A stretch of DNA of 24,350 bases from Gryganskiella cystojenkinii (Eukaryota > Mortierellomycota > Mortierellomycetes > Mortierellales > Mortierellaceae). The stretch is taken from assembly GCA_015852425.1 (NCBI GenBank), contig JAAAIG010000406.1:8313-32662 (forward strand), in the 5' to 3' direction. A model generated the notes under the pieces. It ran no database searches and had not been told where the DNA came from. It saw only the letters and a program-made list of their open reading frames with translations. A program made the position numbers and the translations under genes. The first letter of the stretch is position 1; every line of letters begins with the position of its first letter. This document shows, piece by piece, positions 10,067 to 21,024 of this stretch.

Positions 10067-10688
10067 CATTGGAAAGTATATGCCAGATGTTGACGTTTGT
10101 TGTTTCTTATCGCTCGTCAGGAGGGTGACTTGGACCAACACCGAGGAAGATTGATTTTCTACACCGGCTGGAGGTTTGCCTGTGAGTCGACACTCACTTT
10201 GGCGGCCGCGACAGATTTGAATGACTACCCAGTTGTCCGTATTAGGGCGAGATCAAAGCAGGCTTCCTAACAGAGGCAAGTGATTAGTATCGTATACTTA
10301 CGCAACGTTGTTATCTTTTTGCAATGCTAATCTGCCGAGGACTATTACCGGCTCTGGAAAGTAGAGGGACACAACCTACTCCACCAAAAAAAAAAAAAAA
10401 TGAAGACCAATGGCTGGTGCGAATGTTGCAATTCAGATGTTGAATTGTCGATGTTGAAAGGCAATGTGAATTGGATGGAAGATGGGAGATGAGCTCAGAG
10501 ACAAAGAACGGCGCTCCACCTATCCCGCGCCAATAACGATGCTCTCTACCTTCGCCCTTTTCTCATTCGTGACCAGTACTTCGCCATGCAGTCTTTCTTC
10601 TACTTCGCCATGCTCTCTCTGCTGTGTAACAGTTGGCGAGAAACTGCACTGTTGTAATGGCACACATTTTGCATTTTATTTTGTGTTT
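10067..10688. other. Intergenic region right of the putative transcript, no supported gene
   Basis: This region follows the RAD2 stop codon and should contain the RAD2 3'UTR at its right end. It holds a 15-base A run at 10386-10400, a NotI-like GCGGCCGC at 10203-10210, and a short imperfect duplication of CTTCGCCATGC at about 10578-10615. The 72-codon plus-strand frame at 10482-10700 is cysteine- and serine-rich low complexity and overlaps the RAD2 stop. I do not consider it a gene. Confidence 0.35.
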
Positions 10689-13600
10689 TCATTGAGATAA
10701 CTTTGACTTTTTTGCGGGACCACGGCCCGTCGATGGACTTGAAGGGGGAGACGTTTCAACCAGTGGCGAAGATGGTGTTGAAGTCAAAGGCGTGTCTCCT
10801 CGTCTCTTAGCCCCTGCTTTGCCTCCACGCGAGGGTGAACGTGGGATGATCGCGCTATTTGTAGTCGACTTTGCATCCTTGGTTCGGAAACTGGTTGTGT
10901 ACCGATTCGCATTCAGCTTTGTCGGTGAAGCTGCAGGACTCTTTTGGGAGGCAACAATACCAGTTCTCGCTTGACTGCCCTGATAACGCTGCTCCTTTCT
11001 CGCCAACAGATCCCAATGACTCGGCGCAAAATCATCATCAACATCCTCGTTGTCACTACCACCACTACTGCTAGTTCCAGAACCGTTAGATCGAGGACGT
11101 CGGCGTGATGCTGTAGGTGACGAGGTAGTCGTTGACTTTGCTGTTTCCGCAGCAGCTGCCGCCTCTTCCTCGCGAAGTTTCTTTCTGGCTGCTAATATGA
11201 CTTCAATGTTCTTGGACTTGAGATTATTCTTGGCCGCTGTAACTGCTTCTGGGACGCGGAGCTGAGCGGCTCGGGTCGATGATGAGTGGCTGGCTCGAGG
11301 CCGGGCAGCCACCGTCCTCTTCTTTTTAGACGCTGGTTCGACGGAACCTTCCTCTGCCTCAGAACCATTCTCGGTATCACTAATCACAATGGTTGATCCA
11401 TCCATCTCTCCTTCTAAAGCCAATGTCGCCTCGGATCCCTCGACACTCTCGTCCTCTTGATGACTTTGCTTCTTCTTTCTTGGCTTTTTGGCGGCACCGG
11501 CTGTCGTGGCCTGTTTCCGTTTTGCAGGAGTCTTTTTCGCCTTCTTAGAAGATTCCTTGTCGATCGCCATCCCTGAATCACTATCTGCAGGCGAAGAGGA
11601 GGCATCTAAAGAAGCTAGTGCTGCTCCCGCCGCCTTGAGGTCCTTGTCACCACCAGTCAATCCACTGACAACTTTGCGTAACCTGGCACTCTTGTGCAAG
11701 TTCTTGCGGATTGGAGCATGGAACGCGCCAGTTCCGACCGAGGCATCAAAGAATCCGTCCAGGGTCGATTGTGTCCCTTCAAGATGAGCTCTTGACATTT
11801 GACGAATGATGGGCAAAAGTAATCGATCGACCTCAGCACGATCCCAACCGAGAGTCACACGGAGATGATCTCGCAGTCCATCCAGATCAGGAATACCCCA
11901 TTGGAACTTTGTAGGATCATCATCCACCATCGGATGAATATATGCATCGGCGATATGTGGATCGGGAAAAGTAGTAGGCATCTCGATCTTTTTGCAGGAC
12001 TTAGCCTTACCACAGAGAAACAAATATGTCAGTACTAGTGAACCATCATTACTTGCGCTGCAGTTTAAAGTATTTGAGGCATCATGATTCTTTGCTTACC
12101 AACTTATCGAGAGCAATTTCGTCCACATGATCAATATCCCAATCACCGTCCCCATCTTCCAGGTTCTTGGCCGCCGAGTCTCCTTCAAGACTGTCCTTCT
12201 TCAGCTGCTCGCCTCGCCACCACTTGGCAAAGTTCTCGAGTTTGGGGAACAGTCTCAGGATCTCCATAGCGGTCACCAAACCGATACCCTTGATACCGGT
12301 CGCGTAATCGCTTCCGAGTAGGTACGCCAGTTCGACCAATCGATTCCGGCCAACTCCGAGATCCCGCTCGATATCGCTCATAAGGTAGCACTCGACAAAT
12401 TTTTCCTCCTTGAACATATTCTTGAAGACCCTCAGGCCACCAAACAAGAACACATCGCTGTCCTCGGTCAAGATGCCGTCGACCACACCCCGGATCTGGA
12501 GATCTGCACATTGTGCTTCGGCTTCCATCGGCGCGACGATATAGGGGATGCCAAAGAGTTTGAGCAGCAGTTGCGTATCCGAGACCATGTTATCTGTCAG
12601 ATCATCTGCATTTCGCTGCTGTTTGCGGCGTTGATCCTGCAGGACCTTGATTTCACTCTCGAGCTCACGAGACTCTTGAAACATTCTAGTAGCCTCTTGT
12701 TGCTCCAATACTGCCTGTTCCTCTGCTGTCAAAACCGGCGCTGGTGGCGGTGATGGTGCTTTCGGTTCCAAAACAAAAGCCCCAGGCAGAGTGGCCATCT
12801 CTGGGAACAGTTGCGTAAAGTTATGCTCCTCATTCTCGAGGTCTAGCTCGTGAGCTTCATCCTCGTCGTCGTCTTCGTCTTCATCCTTGCGCTCGCCCAA
12901 AGATATTTCCTCTGGCTCAGCTTCCAACTCGATACCCTTGCTGACGGCAATATCCTCGGCAGGCAATTCAAGACCAACAGCCCGATCGATATCGACTTTG
13001 GGCTCTTCCCATGGCCTCTCAGAGCCAATTCCCAATACTGGCGTGGAGCCGAGATCAGGGCTCGCACCCAGCGATCCGACACCAGAGTCGTTTGATACCG
13101 ACCCCACTCCACTATCCACGTCCATCTCGACCTCTTGCTGTGGCTCTGGCAATGTCTCTGGTCGTTTGGCAGTCAAGATCTCCACCAGGACTTCATCCGC
13201 CTTTGATGTTGCTTCGGAAGAACGTGTCGAATTTGTGACATCCGAAAGAACCGAGGCCGTCTTTCGTTTGAAAATGGATGTCGAGAGGTCCAGTTTCACC
13301 TCTTCCGCTTGCTTCGTCTTGACCAAAGGTAGCAATGATTCCAGAGAGCCCAGAGATGAAATCGGTACTGTGTCCTCCAACTCATCCTCTTCGTCCGAGT
13401 CGTCATCAAGCAAGATGGATTGAGAAAGTCGACTCTTGGGCTTGACGAGACTCTTGTCCGCTTGTGCAGGTCCTGACGACGATGTCGGCACTGACTCAAT
13501 AGAAGTTGGTCTTTCTGAATAAGATTGCTTCCAACTTTGAACTGAGGTCAAGAAAGTGATCCAAAACTCGAGGGCATCGATTCCAATGACATCATTCACG

Positions 13601-15725
13601 CTCGACTTGTCCAGTTTTCTGGTCGCCGAATGCTTCTCGCTCTCAATCTGATCATCGTCCCAGTCAAAAATGGCATCTCGGATCATCCATTCGTAATTGT
13701 CATGCTTGACCTTGAATGACTCGGCAGTATACCCAGTCCAGTAGCTGAAGAACGCTTCTTGATCCAACCGACTTTCCTCCAAAGCTGAGAGAGCTCGCCC
13801 GGTGGATGATACTGATGGTTCCTGGTCCTGTTCATTGTTGTATTTTCGATCGTATTCCTTTTTTGTAATAATCTCTCCTGTATTCTCGTCCTCGACAAGG
13901 TCGTCAAGCATAGAGTCGTCGATTGTTTGGTCCGAGTTCAGGGTATCGAGCGAGGCGATATCTTCATCATCAGAGAGAATATCGGGCCAGTCTGGACTGT
14001 GACCAGCTTGGATCAGTCGAAGTCGAGCGGCCTCATGTTCTTCACTGTTGATGTCAGTAGTAAGGCCAAGTCCAGTTCTGGCATTGTCACCATTCATCTG
14101 AGCCCCGAGATCTTTGACGTGGCTTTTGGCCTGTTCATCCTCGAGTTTAGCAAACTTGGCCATCACGCCCTCAATTGACTCGTCCTCGTCCATATATGCC
14201 TCTGGGTGGTCGACAATCGAGTCCACTCGCTGAGTAGAAGGGACACGCGGTGGAGTGGCGACCTTGGTCGTCAGCTTTGACATTGGTGCCACAAGGGGTA
14301 TATTGGCAGTCGGACCAGAGGACTCGACATTCGGGATCTTGACTTCTTCAAAATCCATATCGTCGTCGCTCTCCCACTCGTCGTCATCGTTTTCATCCTC
14401 TTTAGGTTCGACTTTGGGCTGGATATCCTCGTCCGGATCCAAGTTGACGGGTCGATCGGCCGTCACACCTTCAGTCGGTTTCTTGCCACCAAGAGCCCAT
14501 CCACCTTCCTCGTTCTTGACCAAAATGTATTGACGGTTTCGTTGAGAGGCGATCCGTCCAGGCTTGGTCGTCCCAGTTTCTTCACCGACTTTGCTGACAG
14601 CCTGGTTGACGGAAAGAAGCTTGTGGGTCACAATATTGCGCCGAATCACGCCCTCGACCTGCAGCTTTGAAAAGTCCATCGGGGTCTCTGACATTCGAAC
14701 CATTTCCTGGACTCGCTCGTAAGAGGTTACTCTGGACCGCAGCCGAATATCGTGCAGGATCTCGTACTGGAGCTCTGAGGGCAAGGCTTTGAAGACGTCC
14801 GAGTCAATATTGGCCACACCTCCTTCACGCTTGAACTCTGCCAGGAACTTGTTAACATCGTCATCATCCTGTTGGTTGAATCCGATACGTTCGTCAAAAC
14901 TTCGAATTTTGGCTAGGGTATCAAAGTCTGTGTCCATGGGTGGTAACACGTAGTTGTCCTTGACTCGCTTGGCTTTGCTTCCTACTTGAGCTCCTCCTCC
15001 CGCGATGGATGCTGCGACTTTGGGGGCAGTTGCTGCAACTGCATTGACTAGATCATCCAAGTATGCTGGGTCTTCAATCGAGTCGTGTACGACATTGTTG
15101 GGATCGCCATCTTGCTGTTGCGCCTTTTTCTCATCGGCCTTTTTCTTTCTATTTTATCCGGGTTAATAAAGACATAAAAGGATAAATTAGCTCTTGTAGG
15201 TTATGGAGTACACTCGAGTCACTTGAACAAATATGACGATAAAGATTTTTTACCTTGCTGCCTTCCGTTGTTCGAGAGCATGGAGTCGAAGCTGCGCTGC
15301 AAGAAGCTTTTCTGCAGTCCGTTTTACTTGGTTGACATCATGATGCTTACGTCGCTGGCGTTCTTGCTAATACAGTTTCCATTGCCCACAAAAGGATATT
15401 GTTAAAAACATACTCGTGTAAAAATAAAATAACGGACGAGTCAAGGCAGTCGAGTACTTACAATGGTCTTTCGCTTCAAGGCAGGCGTACCACCATCGTA
15501 CACAAAGATGGGCTTGATGTTATAGTACAACAGTTTACAGATTCTTCGAAAGAATCCAATCAAGTGAGCGTTTCCGATCGCCTGACCTTCCTTGTCACGC
15601 ATGCCATGAAGGAACTGGTGGAGCCAGATACTGGCATCGATGGCAAGTTGTTTGTTGGCGAGTGTCTCGAGCTTGATAGGTCGAGCAACAGGGTGCAAGA
15701 GTTCCCAGAGACCCTTCACACCCAT
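10689..15725 (-). CDS. RAD2: DNA excision-repair endonuclease RAD2/XPG, four exons
   Basis: Exons 15725-15462, 15366-15254, 15148-12100 and 12005-10689 join in frame to 1,580 residues. Rad2/XPG makes the 3' incision in nucleotide excision repair in the nucleus and works with TFIIH. The N-domain starts [12 protein letters not shown], with metal-binding Asp30 ([12 protein letters not shown]) and Asp77 (FVYDGG) at the positions of human XPG. Exon 2 supplies the KRTAEKLL helix. A long acidic spacer (about 150-950) is typical of Rad2 and separates it from FEN1. The I-domain begins near 980 with [10 protein letters not shown] (Glu1001, Glu1003), [10 protein letters not shown] (Asp1022, Asp1024) and the helix-hairpin-helix [12 protein letters not shown] (Asp1073). 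Exon 4 carries [13 protein letters not shown] and a PCNA-binding box QSTLDGFF (1221-1228), followed by a basic, Ser-rich tail with nuclear-localisation-like clusters. The start has a perfect GCCACCATGG context. The exon 4 acceptor could be six bases further on. All catalytic residues are present, so the enzyme should be functional. Confidence 0.96.
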
Positions 15726-16388
15726 GGTGGCGTTGTAGTTAGCTGGTCAAACGGGGAGAGGGGGGGGGGGGGGGAAGAAGAGGGAGACGCTCAGTTTTCT
15801 AGCTGTTCTTTTTTTGTGGGCAGAGAGAAAGAGTAGGGAAGAGAGGGAACTAAGGCCACAGTAGTGGCGACAGTATGTTCACCAAGTTCAAAAATGGGGG
15901 AAAACAGTGGCAAAGATAAACGAAGGAGAGGTACAAAAGTCAAATAAAAAAGCGCGGTGTTCAAAAAACACAAGAGATTAAGTTGACGGAAAAGAACGTA
16001 ATTAGCGCCGAAGCAGTGATTCAGTCACAGATGATGGATATTGGGACAGAGATAATGTACAGTTCAAAGAAAGAAAGAAATAAAAAGAGATGTAATCAAT
16101 GAAGGAAAAGGGCCAAGGTGATTGAATGGATGTAACAAAGAGGAGAAAACAAGGCGTCAACTGAAAACACCCTGTCAAGTGAGTTTTTAGTCAAATGGTC
16201 AAATGGTGGCGGTGGCTTATCCGTGCGCAGCAGGCGACATGTTCTTTGCGCGCTGATCTTTTCCTCTTTGCCACCATTCTGTTCATTCCGTGAATCAGAC
16301 AGACTCTATTCCAGAAGAAGGCCACTGGGTCCCATATCGCAACCAAAGGCAGGACCACTTATCCACATTAGAACATAGAACATAGACC
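15726..16388. promoter_or_regulatory. Divergent intergenic region between RAD2 and the AIRIM-like gene
   Basis: These 663 bases separate two start codons facing away from each other, so the region must supply both promoters. On the RAD2 side the leader is pyrimidine-rich on the minus strand and includes a C15 run. Purine-rich AAAGAAAGAAA stretches lie in the middle. A direct repeat TCAAATGGTCAAATGG lies at about 16191-16206. No TATA box is evident. Confidence 0.5.
15760..15774 (+). repeat. G15 homopolymer in the RAD2 leader
   Basis: An uninterrupted run of 15 G on the plus strand, which reads as C15 within the RAD2 5' leader 35 bases before the ATG. It is likely variable in length and prone to sequencing error. 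Confidence 0.9.
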
Positions 16389-17129
16389 ATGGACCCACTC
16401 GCTACATTGCAGCAACTCGACAACGAGTGCACATCCTGGTCCAATCAACACGCCCATTCCTGCAACTTGCTTGCATCCCTCCTCAACATCACTCGGCAGC
16501 GGGAACAGACTCTGGCCCAGTGGCAAACCCAAGACTCGGCCTCATCCTCTTTATCCACTACCACCACCTCCTCCTCCTCTTCTTCAACAAAGACACTCCT
16601 CGCGTCAACATCCTTACAGTCCTTGATCCACAAACAGTCCCTCGAAATCGAGTCTGTTCTCCAACAACTTTATGAGACCATTCAAGTCTTTCAGCGCGTC
16701 GTCCAAGCCATGATCACGCTCGAACGTCAAGTCGAAACTGCCATCCAACGGATAGACCCCGCTCAGCTCTTAGGAACAACCAAGGCGTCTACACCACTAC
16801 CATCCTCATCATCATCGTTATCATCATCATCAGTACCAACATCAAAAACAACGATACCTTATCCTTCTCTCATCGATACGGCCGAGATCTCACCTCTCGA
16901 GGTACTCGATTGGGTCTCAAGGATTCGATCCATGTACGCTCAAGAGCTTTATCTCAAACAATCTCAGATCCACCCTTCCATGACCGGTCTGGATCGATTC
17001 GAGACCCTGGCAGAATTGCAACGGACCTGGGGATTACAAAAAAGTGTGGATTTCGGTCTGGAACAAGAGATTGTCGAGCGGATAAAAGTCTATCGACGTG
17101 TCCGAGAGTTTTCCACCCGGACAGCATAG
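16389..17129 (+). CDS. AIRIM/C1orf109-like protein (probable AFG2-associated ribosome maturation factor)
   Basis: A single exon of 246 residues, start context GACCATGG, stop TAG at 17127-17129. The N-terminal half is helical (QQLDNECTSW, SLIHKQSLEIESVLQQLYE, VVQAMITLERQVE), interrupted by two Ser/Thr-rich linkers (about residues 52-70 and 133-155). The C-terminal part, ISPLEVLDWVSRIRSMY with a following YLKQSQI and a final helical segment, matches what I recall of human AIRIM: SVADMLEWLQDIERHY, then YLKRKYLL. In animals AIRIM is a subunit of the 55LCC complex with the AFG2 ATPases and CINP, acting in pre-60S maturation and replisome turnover. A fungal member would act in the nucleus with the Afg2/Drg1-type ATPase. 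The assignment rests on a short motif and the overall helical layout. A different coiled-coil protein is possible. Confidence 0.5.
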   Translation: MDPLATLQQLDNECTSWSNQHAHSCNLLASLLNITRQREQTLAQWQTQDSASSSLSTTTTSSSSSSTKTLLASTSLQSLIHKQSLEIESVLQQLYETIQVFQRVVQAMITLERQVETAIQRIDPAQLLGTTKASTPLPSSSSSLSSSSVPTSKTTIPYPSLIDTAEISPLEVLDWVSRIRSMYAQELYLKQSQIHPSMTGLDRFETLAELQRTWGLQKSVDFGLEQEIVERIKVYRRVREFSTRTA

Positions 17130-17583
17130 TCGAGAATGGAACAGACGAATAAAACAAACTTCCCGTATAATACCCGACCAAATTAAATATAAAGTAACAA
17201 CAGGAGATATCAAGTTGAGATTGTCCTGCGTAGGTTTTCGATCAGTCCCCCACTCTACTCCTCTTATCACTGTGCTCAAATTGGCGGGTTCATACAACGC
17301 GGATCAAACTCTTTGTGCTTATCACAACTGCAATTATGCCGTGAGTGTCATTTCGTCATTTTGTCAGTGTGTATTGTTGTTCGAGAACGATTTTTTAATA
17401 AGAAACTCGTTAAGATATTGTGGCAATATGTAAGGGTACCTTGAAATTTGAATAAAAAGAGAGAGAAGAAAAAAGAAAGATAATAGATGAAATAATAAAG
17501 ACAAAGCGTGTAGCAAGGTGTAAATAAACTAAAAAATAAAAAAAAATAGATGGAGGAGCGGACCCCCACATAACGTCTCTTTT
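17130..17583. other. Convergent 3' intergenic region
   Basis: These 454 bases lie between the 3' ends of the AIRIM-like gene and the Mg2+ ATPase gene. An AT-rich segment with AATAAA-like words on both strands (GAATAAAAC at about 17147, AATTAAATATAAAG near 17181, and AATAAAGAC or AATAAACTA near 17492-17530) fits polyadenylation regions of both genes. No gene is seen. Confidence 0.5.
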
Positions 17584-20500
17584 TTAGAACCATTCGTTCT
17601 TGAAAAGACGCAAGTACAACATCTTGGCTCCCTGGGTGATCAACAGGTACGAAGCCAAAGCTCCGACCAAGTACGCATAAAAGACTGCTGGGAGCGTCAC
17701 CATCGACAACAGCTCTCGGAAGGCCCCGATATAAGGCAACGCCAAAACAATTGCCGAGATCAAGAGGGACCCACACACAACTGGACGTGCTGCCATGGAT
17801 TGAATAAACGCGACCTTTGGGGTACGGATCACGTAAATCACCAACAGCTGCGACAATGCACCCTCGGTAAACCAGGCAGTCTGGAACATGGTCACATCAG
17901 GATTCTCGGCGGTCTGGATACTGAATTTGAACCACATGAACAAGAAGGTCGTGATGTCAAAGATCGAGGACCAAGGACCCATAAACATCATGAAGCGCAA
18001 GATCGACTTGATTGACCATCGGTGCGGAACCTTCAAAAACTCTTCATCCATGCGATCCCAAGGAATCGTTGTCTGAGAGAGATCATACAACAAATTCTGG
18101 GTCAAGATATGAATCGGCTGCATCGGCAAGAACGGTAACCAGGAAGACGCGACCAGCATGGAAAAGACGTTTCCGAAATTGGACGAGATTGCCATCATGA
18201 TGTACTTCATCGTGTTGCCGTACGTGGTTCGACCCAGGATCACAGACTCGGCAATGACCATCAAGGACTTTTCCAACAGGATCACATCCGCGGATTCCTT
18301 GGCGATATCCGTCGCAGTGTCGACCGAGATGCCGACATCGGCCTCGGCAAGGGCCGGGGCATCGTTGATACCATCACCCAGGAAACCTACCACATGGTCC
18401 TTGCGCTTCAGAGACCGGATCACAAGCGACTTTTGCAGCGGTGTCAACTTTGCAAAGATGGTCGCACCCTGAGCCAACTCTGCAATCTGCTCATCATCCA
18501 GACCGATCAAGTCCTCCGTCGTGACAATCGACTTGACAGGCAGGTCGATCTGTTGACAGACTTTACGACAAACCGCAGCTGAATCGCCCGTGAGAACCTT
18601 GACCTCAACACCGAGCGACATGAGCTCCTTGATCGCAGGACCAGTCGACTCCTTGGGCGGGTCCAAGAACCCGATGAGACCAGCAAAAACCATGTCGCTC
18701 TCATCCTGCAGACCATAGTTGTCCTTAACTTTTTCCAGCGTCTTGTAGGCGACAGCGACGACACGGAGGCCATCGACATTCAAACCCTTGTTCATATCGA
18801 TCAGACGCTCGACCATCTCGGGTGTCAAAGTTTGGATCTGATCTTTGACAGGATGGTCCAGGAGATCAAGAGCAGCAACATTCTCGGAAACATTGGCCAT
18901 TTGGATCTCTGAAGAACCGGAATCACCACCCTCGCGAGGAATGACAATCTTCGTACAGATCCTCAACATCTCCTCGACCGCACCCTTCGAGACCATCATG
19001 GCTTGGTTATCAGACACGTCTCTGAGAACTACAGACATGCGACGACGTACGAAATCAAATGGAATCTCGTCCAACTTGAGATAACGAGCCGCAAACGTGG
19101 TCGCAGCGGCGGTCAAACCAGAACCGAACGCAGGACCATCTTCACCAAGAGACTCGTACATGGGCAAAGCCGAGGCCGTCTTCTCAAAGTACTCGACCAC
19201 AGCGACATCGAGCAAGTTCTTGAGACCTGTCTGAAATCTAGAGTTCAAGAACGCCAGCTGCAAGGAATGGATAGAGGCCTCGCCATGGAAATCCAAATGA
19301 CGAACCAACACGACCTTGTTGTCCGTCAATGTGCCAGTCTTATCCGTGCAGAGCACATCCATTGAACCAAGGTTGATGATCGCATCCAGGTTCTTGACAA
19401 TACAGCGCTTCTTTGACATCAGGTACGCACCGCGCGCCAAGTTCGAGTTCACAATCATGGGCAACATCTCGGGGGTAAGGCCGACGGCGACCGACAACGC
19501 AAAGAGTGCGGCATCCTTCCAGGATCCATGAACGAATCCGTTGATCAACAGCACAGGTGGAACCATGACCGCCATAAGGATGAAAAACACCCAAGAGATG
19601 TTTCGGACCCCCAGCTGGAATGCATTCTCGGGCTTGCGCTTGGACAGCTCCTTAGCCATCGATCCAAAGAAGGTCTCGGCTCCAATCTTCTCCACCAAGA
19701 CCGTAGCCGTGCCAGAGACAACCGAGGTACCCATATAGCATCGATCAGGTCGACCCAGGTCAACGTCGTTGTTGCTGTGGCTAGCAGCAGACTCGGGATC
19801 GAATCGACGGATACCAAAGCAAGCGTAAAGACTACGCATAACCGAATTCTTGAACGCACCCACGGTCGTGGGATCAGAGACAGGCACCGAAAGACGCTGC
19901 TTTGGACCGGCGGTGACACCCTCGGCCGAAGCGGCACTTGCAGCATCTTGACGAATATCCTTTTCCATCGCAATCGTCGAGGCATCCTTGGGAACTGCCT
20001 GACGGGCCATATCCTCGTACGAATTCTGTTGGGCTTCGTTCTCGGTCCAGGCCGCCATGGCCTCGGACGTTGCACTAAACTTCTCCACCGGCATGGCCTC
20101 TCCCGTGAGGGCCGCCTGGGAGACGAACAGATCCTTGGACTCGATCACCTGCACATCCGCGGGGATCAAATCACCCGCTGAGAGCTGGACCCAGTCGCCG
20201 GGGACGACGTCTTCAATCGGGATATCGACTCGGACAGTGGCATGATTCATGATCCGGATCACGTCCTCTGGAGTCGGGTCGCGACTCTCGGGGGTAGAGT
20301 ACAGTCGAGTCACAGTGATCAGGGTCGAGACCATCGATTTCAAAGACTTTGCCGCCGCAGCCGATTTCCATTCTTGCCAGAACCTCAAAACTGTCGAGAT
20401 GAGGATCATCACAAACATGACACTCGCACCCTTGTCATCACCCGTCAGGATAGTGGCAATAGCAAGAAGGGCCAGGAGGATGTTAAAGGGATGAACCAGG

Positions 20501-20748
20501 GCATGGTACAAGACCTTGTACCAGACTTGTTCGTTCCCAAACGAGATGATGTTCTTGCCGTGGATCGATTTCAGTCGCTCGACCTGTTCGTCGTTCAACG
20601 GTAGGAGACCCGTAAACTCGGAGGTGGCTGGAAGAGAGGACGTGATCGAGGACAAGGAAGATACGGTGTCGTAGACCTGACCATGTTGGGCCCGAAGGGC
20701 TTCGATAGTCTTGTTAGTGGTCATGGCTGGGCCAGTGATGGGGGCCAT
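17584..20748 (-). CDS. mgtA: Mg2+-transporting P-type ATPase, MgtA/MgtB type (P3B)
   Basis: A single exon of 1,054 residues, start after seven A (AAAAAAATGG), stop TAG. It is an ATP-driven importer of Mg2+ in a membrane, of the class typical of bacteria (E. coli MgtA has about 900 residues). Order: cytosolic N-terminus, helices M1-M2 (near 85-125), actuator domain with LTGEAMPVEK (Thr215-Glu217), M3-M4 with VGLTPEMLP (422-430), phosphorylation motif CTDKTGTLT (Asp469), the nucleotide and hinge motifs LTGDSAAVC and GDGINDAPAL, then six C-terminal helices including the ILTQNLLYDLSQ segment characteristic of P3B pumps. The catalytic motifs are intact. About 75 extra residues, compared with E. 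coli MgtA, lie between TGEAMPVEK and CYMGTSVVSG (about 231-335). They are rich in Ala, Ser and Asp. The lack of introns beside intron-rich neighbours fits acquisition from bacteria, but codon use looks like the host's. No second mgt gene or bacterial-type leader is seen. Confidence 0.93.
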   Translation of the reverse strand: MAPITGPAMTTNKTIEALRAQHGQVYDTVSSLSSITSSLPATSEFTGLLPLNDEQVERLKSIHGKNIISFGNEQVWYKVLYHALVHPFNILLALLAIATILTGDDKGASVMFVMILISTVLRFWQEWKSAAAAKSLKSMVSTLITVTRLYSTPESRDPTPEDVIRIMNHATVRVDIPIEDVVPGDWVQLSAGDLIPADVQVIESKDLFVSQAALTGEAMPVEKFSATSEAMAAWTENEAQQNSYEDMARQAVPKDASTIAMEKDIRQDAASAASAEGVTAGPKQRLSVPVSDPTTVGAFKNSVMRSLYACFGIRRFDPESAASHSNNDVDLGRPDRCYMGTSVVSGTATVLVEKIGAETFFGSMAKELSKRKPENAFQLGVRNISWVFFILMAVMVPPVLLINGFVHGSWKDAALFALSVAVGLTPEMLPMIVNSNLARGAYLMSKKRCIVKNLDAIINLGSMDVLCTDKTGTLTDNKVVLVRHLDFHGEASIHSLQLAFLNSRFQTGLKNLLDVAVVEYFEKTASALPMYESLGEDGPAFGSGLTAAATTFAARYLKLDEIPFDFVRRRMSVVLRDVSDNQAMMVSKGAVEEMLRICTKIVIPREGGDSGSSEIQMANVSENVAALDLLDHPVKDQIQTLTPEMVERLIDMNKGLNVDGLRVVAVAYKTLEKVKDNYGLQDESDMVFAGLIGFLDPPKESTGPAIKELMSLGVEVKVLTGDSAAVCRKVCQQIDLPVKSIVTTEDLIGLDDEQIAELAQGATIFAKLTPLQKSLVIRSLKRKDHVVGFLGDGINDAPALAEADVGISVDTATDIAKESADVILLEKSLMVIAESVILGRTTYGNTMKYIMMAISSNFGNVFSMLVASSWLPFLPMQPIHILTQNLLYDLSQTTIPWDRMDEEFLKVPHRWSIKSILRFMMFMGPWSSIFDITTFLFMWFKFSIQTAENPDVTMFQTAWFTEGALSQLLVIYVIRTPKVAFIQSMAARPVVCGSLLISAIVLALPYIGAFRELLSMVTLPAVFYAYLVGALASYLLITQGAKMLYLRLFKNEWF

Positions 20749-20831
20749 TTTTTTAAGTTTCAGGGTACGGTAATGCAGATGGAAAAGGGGTTAAGAAGTC
20801 CGGTAGCTTCTTAGGGTGGCTTGTGCGAGGA

Positions 20832-20968
20832 CTAATGATGAGAAGGTGTGTGTGTGTGAGGAGAGGGGGGTAAGAGTATAAAAGGAGCGGGCATCGAGGT
20901 GAGCATAAAGTTGTTCTATAGTTCATCGTCCAACATCGACAGTGCAAAGAGCGTCGTCCTAAGTTTAC
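20832..20968 (-). other. Candidate 5'UTR intron 2 of the Mg2+ ATPase gene (137 nt)
   Basis: A CCAG/GTAAAC donor at 20968 could pair with a CATTAG acceptor ending at 20832. The donor is good, but several acceptors are possible, so the end is uncertain. Confidence 0.3.
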
Positions 20969-21024
20969 CTGGAGCACACAGACGAGTTGCTCGCTGTTAC
21001 GGGAGAGCTTGGGGGTCGCCAGTA

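Noticed and set aside
10267..10301. Minus-strand intron GTAAGT...TACTAAT...TTAG of 35 nt
   Set aside because: All signals are present, but the length is below normal spliceosomal limits and flanking frames contain stops. A longer intron using the same donor cannot be excluded.
10482..10700. 72-codon plus-strand frame, Ser/Cys-rich
   Set aside because: It runs into the RAD2 stop codon on the other strand and is built from a short internal duplication.
20877..20885. TATAAAAGG on the plus strand
   Set aside because: A near-perfect TATA box, but it points right, where there is no gene for more than 1 kb, and it lies inside a probable intron of the oppositely oriented ATPase leader.
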